The notes under the pieces were generated by a model, which ran no database searches, was not told where the DNA came from, and saw only the letters and a program-made list of their open reading frames with translations. From Allopusillimonas sp008369125 (GTDB lineage Bacteria > Pseudomonadota > Gammaproteobacteria > Burkholderiales > Burkholderiaceae_B), in contig NZ_VOAY01000003.1 in the NCBI RefSeq assembly GCF_008369125.1, forward strand, positions 372,001 to 436,000: 64,000 nucleotides of DNA, in the 5' to 3' direction. The translations under genes were made by a program, and so were the position numbers. Positions 1 through 8,626 of this stretch are shown in pieces. The stretch's first letter is position 1. Each line of letters starts with the position of its first letter.

Positions 1-262
1 TGGGATCTCCTACTGTATCGCGCGTAATTAACTCAAGCTTCCGACCTTCAACCCCGCCCGCTTTGTTGATTTGATCAACTGCAAACTGCACACCCGCATT
101 CTCGGCAATGGCGGCAGATGACAAAGGGCCGGTCAGCGACGAGAGCCAACCAATCTTAATGGGCCCCTCTTCTTTCGCCTGCGCCGTAGCAACACCCAGA
201 ACCAGTGCCAGCGTCGCAGCGCCTTGTACGGCTAGCGTAAATTTTCTGAAAAGATGTCTCAT
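1..262 (-). CDS. ABC transporter periplasmic amino-acid/organic-acid binding protein (LivJ/LivK type), 5' part only
   Basis: This is the N-terminal part, about 87 residues, of a branched-chain-type ABC substrate-binding protein. The rest lies beyond the left edge of the window. The start ATG at 262-260 follows an AAGGAGA ribosome-binding site at 268-274. A cleavable signal peptide is visible (MRHLFRKF, then a hydrophobic stretch ending in ATAQA around residue 28). The mature start reads PIKIGWLSSLTGPLSS, typical of periplasmic-binding fold type I proteins. Further on, residues 58-75 read GVQFAVDQINKAGGVEGR, also characteristic. It begins 35 bp after the enolase-superfamily gene and is probably cotranscribed with it, so it may bring in that enzyme's substrate. 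The substrate cannot be told from this fragment. Confidence 0.88.
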   Translation of the reverse strand, partial: MRHLFRKFTLAVQGAATLALVLGVATAQAKEEGPIKIGWLSSLTGPLSSAAIAENAGVQFAVDQINKAGGVEGRKLELITRDTVGDP

Positions 263-297
263 CCTGTTCTCCTTGATATGTTTTTTATAATTCACAC

Positions 298-1419
298 TCA
301 GGCGCCAAGCTTGGGGCCAGGGATTCGATAACGGTCTATGCGGTTCCAATCAAAGGTAAAGCCAGCTCCTGGACGATCTGGAACCCTGATCATCCCATCG
401 CTCTCAACCACCATTTCTTCGTTAAAAAGACGCGCAAACCAAGGCATATGCTCACACCATGTCGCGTTAGCTGCTGAAGCCACGATGTGCAAACTATGTT
501 CGGTAAATATGTGCGGCGATACAGGTAGGTCCAACGCGGCAAGATATCGCACCGCCTTGAGCATTTCGGTGTACCCACCCATCCTCTGCAAATCGGGCAT
601 AAAGACTGACGCCGCCTTGTTCTGCGCCATGCGCTTTATTCCATTGCTCGTATATTCGGTTTCTGCGCTGGCAATGGGCGTATCAAGTTTGCTAACCAGC
701 ATCGCCGCAGCGTCATCATCCCAAGTCGGAACGGGCTCCTCAAACCAAGCTAGCCCGAAGCGGCCCAGTTCTCTACCCAGCTTGAGGGCCTGTGCTGCCG
801 TCAAACCCTGATTGGCGTCAGCCATCAGTGTGACCCCTTCTCCGATCGTTGAGCGCACTGCTTCAACCCTGGCAATATCGTCTCGCCAATCAGGCGATCC
901 GAGTCGCATTTTCATGGCCTTAAACCCTTGAGCCACGAAGCCCTGTGCTTCTTCGCACAATTCGTCTTTACTCGATGACAGCCAGAGCCCGCCGCTGGCG
1001 TAAACAGGAACGCGTTCGCGATAGGTGCCAAATAGCTGATGCAGAGGACGATTGGCGGCCTTACCGATGATGTCCCAGCAGGCAATATCTATGGGGTTGT
1101 ACGCCAGTACGGAAACCCCACTCTGACCGTAAAAATTACAGCTACGAATGAAGTCATGCCATAGCGCCTGCACATCATGCGGATTCCGATTTATGACTAG
1201 CGACGCCATGGACTCCGTAAATTGTGCGATGGCTGCTAATCGGGCTGGATCGAAACAAAAGCCATAGCCTTCTCCCTTAATTCCAGCGTCTGTCTCAAGT
1301 GTGACAAGAAGGCAACACACAGACGATATTTCGTGAATGGAAGTCTTGAGCGTTCGTTCAAGCGGTAGCGCCACCAACGTCGTTTTCAGGGCTGTAATAC
1401 GTATATCCAAAGACACCAC
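298..1419 (-). CDS. Mandelate racemase / muconate lactonizing enzyme family protein (enolase superfamily)
   Basis: This cytoplasmic enzyme of the enolase superfamily would abstract the alpha proton of a carboxylate substrate, leading to racemisation or dehydration. I start it at GTG 1419 (373 residues; GTG 1416 is also possible) because GAGGAG lies 5-8 bp upstream. A longer frame reaches 1560 but adds only a basic stretch that does not resemble the family. Metal ligands expected in the barrel domain are visible: Asp201 (MADANQG), Glu227 (WFEEPV) and Glu253 (SAETEY). The His/Asp dyad of the mandelate racemase subgroup is present as His303 (SPHIF) and Asp276 (MPDLQRMGG). The KxK motif, however, reads K170-M-R172. 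The second, S-specific lysine of true mandelate racemase is therefore arginine, which argues against mandelate as the substrate. An acid-sugar dehydratase or another racemase are alternatives. Confidence 0.85.
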   Translation of the reverse strand: MVSLDIRITALKTTLVALPLERTLKTSIHEISSVCCLLVTLETDAGIKGEGYGFCFDPARLAAIAQFTESMASLVINRNPHDVQALWHDFIRSCNFYGQSGVSVLAYNPIDIACWDIIGKAANRPLHQLFGTYRERVPVYASGGLWLSSSKDELCEEAQGFVAQGFKAMKMRLGSPDWRDDIARVEAVRSTIGEGVTLMADANQGLTAAQALKLGRELGRFGLAWFEEPVPTWDDDAAAMLVSKLDTPIASAETEYTSNGIKRMAQNKAASVFMPDLQRMGGYTEMLKAVRYLAALDLPVSPHIFTEHSLHIVASAANATWCEHMPWFARLFNEEMVVESDGMIRVPDRPGAGFTFDWNRIDRYRIPGPKLGA

Positions 1420-1609
1420 ATCTACTCCTCGGTTGAGTAACGGGCGTGCTCTAGCTGATCTAAAGCAACACCATCTGGAATCGTTTAATACCTGCTCTTT
1501 GTACTTGTGCCTTTGTCGTCGTCGGATACGCCTCACGTGACCAATCAACAAAAACTTCACTCTATCTTTGCTCGAATTACCGCAATGCCTTCACTTTACG
1601 TTGTGCTTG

Positions 1610-2521
1610 CTATATGTCTTCCTGGCCATCACACATCGCTAAGGCCGGCTCCCGCTTCCGCGCTTTCCCGGACGAAAAAGACAACTCTGCGCCTGCAAAT
1701 ACACTTAGCTCCCTAAGTGCTGACGACTGAAAAGGCATCAGGCGTGCACAGTTGGAAAGCTCCTGCGATACCCGCTCGGTTGACTCGGCATCCAGTTGAG
1801 CAGAGTGCCCGGTTACCACTATGCAACCCAACACATTTCCGTCTTCATCCGAATAGTTAGCCGCAACAGCGGTCAGGCCATCGTAGAACTCATCGCGAAC
1901 AGTAATTACGCCTACTTTCTTGGCCGCTTCGAGGTTTTCAGAAAGCGCTTGCCATGTGCGCAATGTTTGATCGGTGAACGCCTGATACGGTTCAGGGCCC
2001 AGCAACTTTCTACTTGTTTCGAGGTCCAGAGATAGCAATAATGACTTGCCGGGCCCTGATGCGTGCAAAGGCCCACTAAGCCACGGCTCGTAGTAAGGGC
2101 TTAGGGAACCAGGTGCCTGAATCACATCAAGCACCAGACGTTCACCGCCGAAGAACACCACCAACACAACCGTGCTCGATAATTGGGTAGACAACTGTCT
2201 CAACAAGTGTGCTGATTCACGCCGAAACTGCTCAAGTGGATGCCGCAAAGACAAGGGCCTCATCGCCTTAGGCGAGGCCAAATACCGCTTACCGTCGCCA
2301 ATGCGCAAGACTTGGCGAGCCCCTTCAAGCGCACGCAGAAGACGCAGTGTGGTGCTTTGATCTAGCTCTACACGCCCAGCGATTTCACCCAGAGACATAG
2401 GCTGCCTTGCTGACAGCAGCACGTCCATCACAGCCAGCCCACGCAACAACGTTCCAGCCAGCGCCGGGCTGCGCTGCCCGTCCGACATATCGTTGGCATT
2501 CTGAACAACATTTTTTTCCAT
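1610..2521 (-). CDS. IclR-family transcriptional regulator
   Basis: This 303-residue DNA-binding regulator has an N-terminal winged helix-turn-helix (about residues 20-80; TLLRGLAVMDVLLSA then MSLGEIAGRVELDQSTTLRLLRAL). A C-terminal IclR effector domain spans about residues 90-270 (GERLVLDVIQAPGSL, then SGPLHASGPGKSLLLSL). The ATG at 2521 is preceded by GAAGAT. It sits between the enolase-superfamily gene and the aldehyde dehydrogenase, all on the same strand, and is the likely local regulator of this hydroxy- or sugar-acid cluster. IclR proteins bind small acids; the effector here is unknown. The last 30 residues look extended and low in family similarity. Confidence 0.92.
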   Translation of the reverse strand: MEKNVVQNANDMSDGQRSPALAGTLLRGLAVMDVLLSARQPMSLGEIAGRVELDQSTTLRLLRALEGARQVLRIGDGKRYLASPKAMRPLSLRHPLEQFRRESAHLLRQLSTQLSSTVVLVVFFGGERLVLDVIQAPGSLSPYYEPWLSGPLHASGPGKSLLLSLDLETSRKLLGPEPYQAFTDQTLRTWQALSENLEAAKKVGVITVRDEFYDGLTAVAANYSDEDGNVLGCIVVTGHSAQLDAESTERVSQELSNCARLMPFQSSALRELSVFAGAELSFSSGKARKREPALAMCDGQEDI

Positions 2522-2742
2522 TTTGCTATCTTCAATTCAGTAACGCTTTGATCGATGAACGCCAGGTCTCGCGGCGCGATTCGGTGAAGAACCGCACCCA
2601 GAGCAGCCCCGCCGCCGTATAGGTATGCTGTGTCCCCGCGCCCAGCAATGAAATTCTCATGCCTGTCTCCTGATGTCACCAAGAGGAGCCGGTAGCCCCT
2701 TACATAAAGTTCGGCCATCACACCTAAATCTTGCTCCCATAT

Positions 2743-4191
2743 TTATCCTGCCGACGTGTAGGAAGTTTTGACAATGGTATAAAATTCGGCGGCATATCGA
2801 CCCTGCTCACGAGGGCCATAAGAAGAGCTTTTGCGTCCGCCGAACGGAAGGTGAAAATCCAGGCCGCTGGTGGACTGGTTAACCTTAACTATGCCAGCTT
2901 GCGAATGGCGCTTAAAATGGGTAGCGCATTTGAGGCTGGTTGTACAGATTCCTGAAGACAAACCAAAATTCGTATCATTCGCTACCACCAGAGCCTCGTC
3001 ATAATCTCGGACGCGGATAACCGCGGCAACAGGGCCAAAAATTTCCTCACGGGCAATACGCATGGATGACTGAACGCCGGTAAACAGCGTTGGCTGCAAG
3101 TAAAAGCCAGGCGTGCTGAGGTCAAGTCTTTCGCCGCCGCTATGCACTACGGCGCCCTCCTGCTTACCCACCTGAATGTATTGCATGTCAATATCCAGTT
3201 GACGCTGATCCACAACCGGGCCGATGTCGGTATCTTTCTCTAATGCGTGGCCAATTCTCAGCGTACGCAGACGGCGATCTACCGCCTGAACGAATCGATC
3301 GTGAATGCTGTCCATCACAACAAAACGGGAAGACGCAGTACACCGCTGTCCGGCGCTATAAAATGCACCATTTACAGCGCACTCAACAGCCACATCCAGA
3401 TCGGCGTCATCGAGAATGACCAGTGGGTTCTTGCCCCCCATTTCCAATTGCATGCGCTTCATTGTTGCGCCCGAAACGCACGCTTTAGCAATGCTCCGTC
3501 CGGTTGGCACAGAGCCAGTAAATGTCACGGCGTCAATTTCCGGATGCGATGTAAAAACAGCACCAATTTGCCGGCCACTTCCCATGACCAGGTTCAATAC
3601 GCCTGCAGGCAGACCTGCTCGATGCAGAATCGATACCAGCTCCCATGCGGAGCCCGGAACCAACTCGGCAGGCTTGAAGACGACACAGTTGCCGTAAGCC
3701 AGCGCGGCGCCTATCTTCCAGGCAGGGATAGCGATCGGAAAGTTCCAAGGCGTGATCACGCCCACAATGCCCACGGGCTCCCGTGTGACCTCAGCATCGC
3801 TGCCTGGGACGAGACCCGCTAAGCGTTCGCCACTTATACGCAATGCTTCGCCGGCCATAAAGGCAATAACCTGAGCCGCACGGCCAACTTCGCCTATTCC
3901 TTCAGGTAAAGTCTTACCTTCTTCGCGAGAGAGCAGATGGCCAAGCTCCTCAGCCCGACTCGAAATTTCCTTTGAGGCGCGCATAAGAATATCGTGGCGC
4001 ATAAGTGGTGTACTGACTGACCACGCTGAAAATGCGGCACGGGCCGCCGTGACCGCCGCTTCAGCCTCGGCAGTAGAAGCCCGCGCATACTCGCCAATAA
4101 TGTCGCGCGTATCGGACGGGTTCACATTCATATTAAATGATTCACCGTCTACCCATTCGCCATTTATGAGGTTGCCATAACGTTTTGTCAT
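2743..4191 (-). CDS. NAD(P)-dependent aldehyde dehydrogenase, alpha-ketoglutarate-semialdehyde dehydrogenase-like
   Basis: This enzyme oxidises an aldehyde to the acid with NAD(P). Family residues are clear over 482 residues: Asn150 (TPWN), general base Glu260 (QLEMGGKNP) and nucleophile Cys294 (FYSAGQRCTASSR). The SAGQRCTASSR context is typical of 2,5-dioxovalerate (alpha-ketoglutarate semialdehyde) dehydrogenases of sugar-acid pathways, but succinate-semialdehyde or aromatic-aldehyde activity cannot be excluded. I chose ATG 4191 (MTKRYGNLINGEW), where the ALDH fold normally starts, 19 bp after the stop of the upstream ThDP gene. The longer frame from 4239 would overlap that gene. It is probably cotranscribed with the ThDP enzyme, fitting a decarboxylase that makes an aldehyde followed by its oxidation. 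Confidence 0.92.
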   Translation of the reverse strand: MTKRYGNLINGEWVDGESFNMNVNPSDTRDIIGEYARASTAEAEAAVTAARAAFSAWSVSTPLMRHDILMRASKEISSRAEELGHLLSREEGKTLPEGIGEVGRAAQVIAFMAGEALRISGERLAGLVPGSDAEVTREPVGIVGVITPWNFPIAIPAWKIGAALAYGNCVVFKPAELVPGSAWELVSILHRAGLPAGVLNLVMGSGRQIGAVFTSHPEIDAVTFTGSVPTGRSIAKACVSGATMKRMQLEMGGKNPLVILDDADLDVAVECAVNGAFYSAGQRCTASSRFVVMDSIHDRFVQAVDRRLRTLRIGHALEKDTDIGPVVDQRQLDIDMQYIQVGKQEGAVVHSGGERLDLSTPGFYLQPTLFTGVQSSMRIAREEIFGPVAAVIRVRDYDEALVVANDTNFGLSSGICTTSLKCATHFKRHSQAGIVKVNQSTSGLDFHLPFGGRKSSSYGPREQGRYAAEFYTIVKTSYTSAG

Positions 4192-4210
4192 CGCTGTCCC
4201 TGCCAGTAAG

Positions 4211-5905
4211 TTAGCGTCCAGCCGCGATAGCGGCTTCACGCAGGCTCGTAAGCGTGTACGAAGGATTAATTGCCTCCGGATCGATCAAACAATGGATGAT
4301 AGAAGGCTTGCCAGATGCCCGAGCACGCTCAAAAGCCGGCGCAAACTCTTCGGTTCGTTCAACGCGCTCGCCGTGACCACCAAACGCAGTTGCATAAAGA
4401 GCAAAGTCCGGGTTCTTTAACGTCGTGCCACTAATACGCCCGGGGTATTCGCGCTCCTGATGCATACGTATGGTGCCGAACATGGCGTTATCGACAATAA
4501 TCACGATGATGGGAAGGTCGTACTGAACGGCTGTCGCAAATTCTTGGCCGTGCATCATAAAACAGCCATCGCCGGCAAACGCCACAACCATACGTTCGGG
4601 TAAAACTCGCTTCGCGCCCACTGCTGCTGGCACGCCATAGCCCATGGATCCGGAGGTCGGCGCCAGTTGGCTGCCAAACTTCGTAAAATGATGGAAGCGA
4701 TGAACCCAGGTGGCATAGTTACCGGCACCGTTACAGATAATGGCGTCTTCGGGCAGTACTTTATTTAGATAATCCATCACCTCAGCCATTTGTAGCGACC
4801 CTGGCGAATGGATTCCCTTGGTATCGCTCCATGCCTCGTATGCCTCACGCACACGTGCACGATATTCACTTCGTGATTGCGATGGGGGCACATCCAGCTT
4901 ATCCAGCTCTCTCACGAATAAGGCGGGCGCAGTATTGACGGCCAGATCAGGCTGATAGACCCTGCCAAGCTCGGACGGGTCAGGATGCACATGCACCAGT
5001 ATTTGGTCACAAACGGGAATATCAAACAGGCTGTAATTCTGGCTAGGTACTTCAGACAGGCGACTGCCAATCAGCAACAGTAGGTCAGACTCCTTTACCA
5101 ACTCTACAAGCTTGGGGTTGGGGCCAAACCCGAGATCACCGGCAAAGCTTGTGTGATTAACCGGAAAAAGCATCTGTCGGCGCAAGGATACAGTTACCGG
5201 AATGTCCCACTTGGCAGCGATGTCTGCAAATTTCGTTACTGATGCTTCCGTCCAGCGCGACCCGCCCAACACGACTAGCGGCTTCTTCGCCCTAACAAGC
5301 AATGCCCGCAAGTCATTCATTTGCTCGGCTCCCGGAAAAGACTCGACAGCTTGTGCAGGCCGGGCATCCTTAACCGAAGCAGTATCAACCAACATGTCTT
5401 CGGGCAGCGCGATTACTACAGGTCCGGGACGCCCCGATATCGACAAATGAACCGCGCGGGAGACAATTTCTGGAATACGTGCCGCGTCGTCAATTTCTGT
5501 AGCCCACTTTGCCAAGGGCTTAAATACGGCGCGGTAATCCAGTTCTTGCAAGGCATCGCGCTCACGTACACGCCGTTCGACCTGCCCCACAAAAACCAGT
5601 AACGGCGTTGAGTCGTGATAAGCAATATGCACGCCGGATGCTGCATTGGTAGCACCTGGTGCCCGTGTCACAAAACAGGCGGCAGGCCGTCCGGTCAGCT
5701 TGCCGTGCGCCTCGGCCATCATCGCTGCACCACCCTCCTGCCGGCATACCGTGAGCTTGATATCGGTGTCGTGCAAAGCGTCTAACACAGCCAGAAAGCT
5801 TTCTCCTGGTACGCAGAAAACATGATCTATGCCATGGATGCGAAGCTGATCAACAAGAATTTGTCCGCCCGTGCGTTGCAGGGGAAGCAAAGATGCATTG
5901 TCCAT
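4211..5905 (-). CDS. Thiamine-diphosphate-dependent enzyme, acetolactate-synthase-like
   Basis: This 564-residue ThDP enzyme of the acetolactate synthase / 2-keto-acid decarboxylase superfamily has three domains. The N-terminal pyrimidine-binding domain carries the activating glutamate (CVPGESF, Glu35). The central domain is GPVVIALPEDM then PLVVLGGSR. The C-terminal ThDP/Mg domain carries GDGCFMMHGQEFATA and IIVDNAMFG at about residues 425-455. The ATG at 5905 (MDNASLL) starts just before conserved sequence. A longer frame to 6004 would run through a conspicuous inverted repeat and looks non-coding. The gene is paralogous to the ThDP gene at 16257-17963: both share VPGES(F/Y)L..LDAL and PGATNA blocks. 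I cannot tell carboligase from decarboxylase by sequence. The downstream aldehyde dehydrogenase favours decarboxylase or aldehyde-forming chemistry. Confidence 0.88.
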   Translation of the reverse strand: MDNASLLPLQRTGGQILVDQLRIHGIDHVFCVPGESFLAVLDALHDTDIKLTVCRQEGGAAMMAEAHGKLTGRPAACFVTRAPGATNAASGVHIAYHDSTPLLVFVGQVERRVRERDALQELDYRAVFKPLAKWATEIDDAARIPEIVSRAVHLSISGRPGPVVIALPEDMLVDTASVKDARPAQAVESFPGAEQMNDLRALLVRAKKPLVVLGGSRWTEASVTKFADIAAKWDIPVTVSLRRQMLFPVNHTSFAGDLGFGPNPKLVELVKESDLLLLIGSRLSEVPSQNYSLFDIPVCDQILVHVHPDPSELGRVYQPDLAVNTAPALFVRELDKLDVPPSQSRSEYRARVREAYEAWSDTKGIHSPGSLQMAEVMDYLNKVLPEDAIICNGAGNYATWVHRFHHFTKFGSQLAPTSGSMGYGVPAAVGAKRVLPERMVVAFAGDGCFMMHGQEFATAVQYDLPIIVIIVDNAMFGTIRMHQEREYPGRISGTTLKNPDFALYATAFGGHGERVERTEEFAPAFERARASGKPSIIHCLIDPEAINPSYTLTSLREAAIAAGR

Positions 5906-6243
5906 TATTTGGCCCCGTATATTTTTTGGCGCTGACTTGGAACTTACTGCATGAGCATCATCATGGAACACAGCTTCAATTAATGCAAGTAAGTTTTCGC
6001 ACAATGATATAAATTATTCAGACAGTGCAAAAATATAGCTGCCAGCATCTACAGCGTTGTACACGGCGAACGCCTCTCTGTCTGAATTCCGGCGCAGCGC
6101 CGTAAGTAAGCACAGGAATATCGAAACAATATCAATCGACCGAACTTTACTATTGGCCGAAAACGGTGGATCAGCCTATTGTTAGGTTTCGCGCCATACG
6201 CCCATGCCAACATCAGGCAATCACGAACATGGAGAATCACACA
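5906..6243. promoter_or_regulatory. Divergent intergenic region between ThDP gene and SDR gene
   Basis: This stretch of 338 bp has no convincing gene. It separates the leftward ThDP-ALDH genes from the rightward SDR and must hold both promoters. The part around 6000-6060 is AT-rich. The clearest structure is the interrupted inverted repeat at 5941-5995, described separately. A GGAG at about 6231-6234 serves the SDR start. Confidence 0.5.
5941..5995. repeat. Interrupted inverted repeat, candidate operator
   Basis: AACTTACTGCAT at 5941-5952 is mirrored by ATGCAAGTAAGTT at 5983-5995. The arms match except for one inserted A. Their centres are about 42 bp apart, close to four helical turns. The repeat lies 36-90 bp upstream of the ThDP gene start, in the divergent promoter. 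A paired operator bound by the nearby IclR regulator or another local regulator is plausible but inferred only from position and symmetry. Confidence 0.45.
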
Positions 6244-7023
6244 ATGGATCTAGGACTGAACGGGAAATGGGCAGTCGTCTGCGGGGCCAGCAAGGGTCTG
6301 GGTTATGCCTGCGCCCATGCACTGGCTCAAGAGGGCGTCAATATCGTGATGGCCGCACGCTCAACGGACGCGCTTGAAAAAAGTGCCGAGCGACTTCGTC
6401 AGGAATTCGGTAAAGAAGTCATTACTGTTTCCGCTGACGTAGCGACGGCAGAGGGACGCGCGAGCATACTGGCCGCCGCACCACACATCGACATATTGAT
6501 CACCAACGCCGGCGGGCCACCTCCCGGTGATTTTCGCTCACTGCAAAAAAGCGACTGGCTGTCCGCGATTGAAGCCAATATGCTCGCTCCCATCGAACTA
6601 ATTAAGGCTGTCATTGACCCCATGATCGAACGCAGGTTCGGCCGAATCATCAATATCACTTCTGCTGCAGTCAAGTCGCCGGTCGACATGCTGTGCCTAT
6701 CAAACGGCGCACGAGCGGGGCTGACCGGATTTGTTGCCGGTGTGTCGCGGCAGGTGGCAGAGCACAACGTCACGATCAACAATCTTTTACCCGGAAAATT
6801 CAACACCGACAGGCTGCTGTCCAATAACCAGAAGCGGGCGGAAACCGCCGGTGTTACGCTGGAGCAAGAGGCTGCTCGGCAGGCTAGTCTCATCCCTGCA
6901 AGACGTTTCGGCACCCCACCTGAGTTTGGCCATGCCTGCGCTTTTTTGTGCAGCGCCTACTCGGGCTATATCACTGGACAAAACTTGCTCATCGACGGCG
7001 GTGCATACCAGGGTCTACTGTAG
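6244..7023 (+). CDS. SDR-family oxidoreductase lacking the canonical catalytic Tyr/Lys
   Basis: This 259-residue Rossmann-fold short-chain dehydrogenase/reductase-like protein starts at ATG 6244, preceded by GGAG. The glycine-rich nucleotide motif GASKGLG (Gly14, Gly18, Gly20) and NAG (residues 88-90) are present, as is the C-terminal GQNLLIDGGAYQG. Ser140 of the catalytic set is present (NITSAAV). The positions expected for Tyr and Lys, 13 and 17 residues after it, are Ser153 and Arg157 (CLSNGARAGL). This fits the divergent BKR-like SDR subgroup known to lack the active-site tyrosine. It may be a poor or altered reductase, or use different chemistry. It is the only rightward gene in the first 25 kb. 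Its substrate is unknown. Confidence 0.85.
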   Translation: MDLGLNGKWAVVCGASKGLGYACAHALAQEGVNIVMAARSTDALEKSAERLRQEFGKEVITVSADVATAEGRASILAAAPHIDILITNAGGPPPGDFRSLQKSDWLSAIEANMLAPIELIKAVIDPMIERRFGRIINITSAAVKSPVDMLCLSNGARAGLTGFVAGVSRQVAEHNVTINNLLPGKFNTDRLLSNNQKRAETAGVTLEQEAARQASLIPARRFGTPPEFGHACAFLCSAYSGYITGQNLLIDGGAYQGLL

Positions 7024-7139
7024 CGTTGCTGCTCGTCGGCTTGCGGGCCAACGAAGGCGTTGGGCTTGAGTCGCTCCATGAGCAACTTCCTCTACTCGGT
7101 CTGTCACAATGTTGGCCGCCCACTTTGCCGTATCCGCCA

Positions 7140-7164
7140 GCAGACACCTGCTTCAGGTGTCTGC
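7140..7164. terminator. Hairpin at a convergent gene end
   Basis: A perfect 11-bp stem (GCAGACACCTG and its complement) with a 3-base loop spans the stop codon of the leftward FMN oxidase. It faces the end of the rightward SDR 116 bp away. No T-run follows on either strand, so a bidirectional terminator or RNA-stabilising hairpin is a guess from position and stem strength. Confidence 0.4.
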
Positions 7165-8334
7165 GCCGGTCAGGGCGCGAAGCGTAGTAGGATCAAGATA
7201 GTCTGCGTCCAGATCCGAGAGATGCGTGCAGCCTAGCAACGCCAGATTTCGGTCGATTTCCTGACTGAGAATATCCAGAACTTTCCCCGCGCCCTCAACA
7301 CCAGCGACCGAAGCACCATAGAGCACCGGCCGCCCGATAAACACCATGCGCGCACCAAGCGCTATCGCCTTGAGCACATCGGTGCCGCGTCGGAACCCGC
7401 CGTCAATCATGACTGGATATGCCTCCGGAACAGCTCTCTTGATTGCCGGCAGTGCATCAAGTGGCGCCATCGCGCCATCGAGTTGACGCCCCCCGTGATT
7501 GGACACAATAATGCCGTCCATGCCGCGCTCTACAGCAACCTGTGCATCGGCCGGGTGCAAGATGCCTTTAATTACCAGCTTGCCCGGCCAGCGCTGACGA
7601 AGCCAACTCATGTGTTCCCAGGTGAGCAATTCTCGGCCACCACGAAATCCATGGGTGGGCTCTTCAGTAATTCGGGGGCCATGCTCCTCATACAAGTTAA
7701 GGAACCGCGGAACCCCTTCATTAATCAAGGTTTTGAAAAACACATTAAACAGCCAGTCAGGGTGACGCACACCATCCAGAAGCAAGCGCAGGCTGGGCCG
7801 AAAAGGAATCGTGAACCCGTTGCGCTGGTTGTTCTCCCGGTTGGCGGCCACGGGCGTGTCACTGGTGACGACCAGCACGTTGACATCTGCCTTAAGCAGC
7901 CGCTGCACAATGCGCTCCAGTCTGTCGAGATCGCCCGGAAAGTATCCTTGGTACCATGCTCCACCAGGGCCAGCCTGTATGTCTTCCAGTGCCACATTTG
8001 ATGCGCCGCTCAGCACATAGGGCAGCCCCCTGGATCGTGCAGCTATCGCAAGTGTCATATCGCAATGTCGACGGCAGATCGCCGTGACACCCATAGGAGC
8101 AATACCAATGGGTGAAGCATACTCATTTCCCCACAGCCGCACAGACTGCGATCGGTCCGCGACACCAGTCAGTCCACGTGGCCTGAAACCGAGACGATCA
8201 AAACACGCACGGTTCCCACTTACACTCAAACCATCCTCTGTACCTCCGCACACATACTCGTATACAGCATGCGGCAGTTTTCGGCGAGCAGCCTTATCAA
8301 AGTCTGATAAACAAAGAAAACCGTTGAGACTCAA
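7153..8334 (-). CDS. FMN-dependent alpha-hydroxy-acid oxidase/dehydrogenase (LldD / glycolate oxidase family)
   Basis: This 393-residue flavoenzyme would oxidise a 2-hydroxy acid to the 2-keto acid. Family active-site residues are visible: Tyr27 (VYEYVCGG), Tyr131 (WYQGYF), Asp160 (TSDTP), Lys256 (VIKGIL), the base His280 and Arg283 (VSNHGGRQLDG). The start is a TTG at 8334 with a strong GGAGG seven bases upstream, and the next residues (LSDFDKAARRKLPHAVYEY) align with the family start. It is separated by about 290 bp from the quinone oxidoreductase upstream, so it may have its own promoter. The second paralogue at 12148-13326 has Phe where this one has Tyr27, suggesting different substrates. 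Lactate, glycolate or mandelate-like acids are all possible. Confidence 0.92.
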   Translation of the reverse strand: MSLNGFLCLSDFDKAARRKLPHAVYEYVCGGTEDGLSVSGNRACFDRLGFRPRGLTGVADRSQSVRLWGNEYASPIGIAPMGVTAICRRHCDMTLAIAARSRGLPYVLSGASNVALEDIQAGPGGAWYQGYFPGDLDRLERIVQRLLKADVNVLVVTSDTPVAANRENNQRNGFTIPFRPSLRLLLDGVRHPDWLFNVFFKTLINEGVPRFLNLYEEHGPRITEEPTHGFRGGRELLTWEHMSWLRQRWPGKLVIKGILHPADAQVAVERGMDGIIVSNHGGRQLDGAMAPLDALPAIKRAVPEAYPVMIDGGFRRGTDVLKAIALGARMVFIGRPVLYGASVAGVEGAGKVLDILSQEIDRNLALLGCTHLSDLDADYLDPTTLRALTGADT

Positions 8335-8626
8335 GGCGTCGCCTCCATTAGATTGCGCTCATCACGCGGAAACAAGCCACGTCTAGTGATTGGGAAATCT
8401 TCCCCGAAAAAACTCATATTTCCGAGCTAGCAATAAAATAAAACTCCAGCTGATGCTGTCCAAAACTGCGGGGTAGCATGCGATAACTCGCAGGGGTACG
8501 ACTCAGTTTGATCGGGGAAGCCACTCCAGCGTATCCGTCACGCTCTACAACCATGTTGCGATCTGCTGTGCCCGACTCTGCACATAACGTTCTGAATTGC
8601 CGGTCGCGACTACTTTCTCATCACCA

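Noticed and set aside
298..1560. Calling the enolase-superfamily gene mdlA (mandelate racemase)
   Set aside because: The second lysine of the KxK motif is Arg172, so true mandelate racemase is unlikely. Only the family is claimed.
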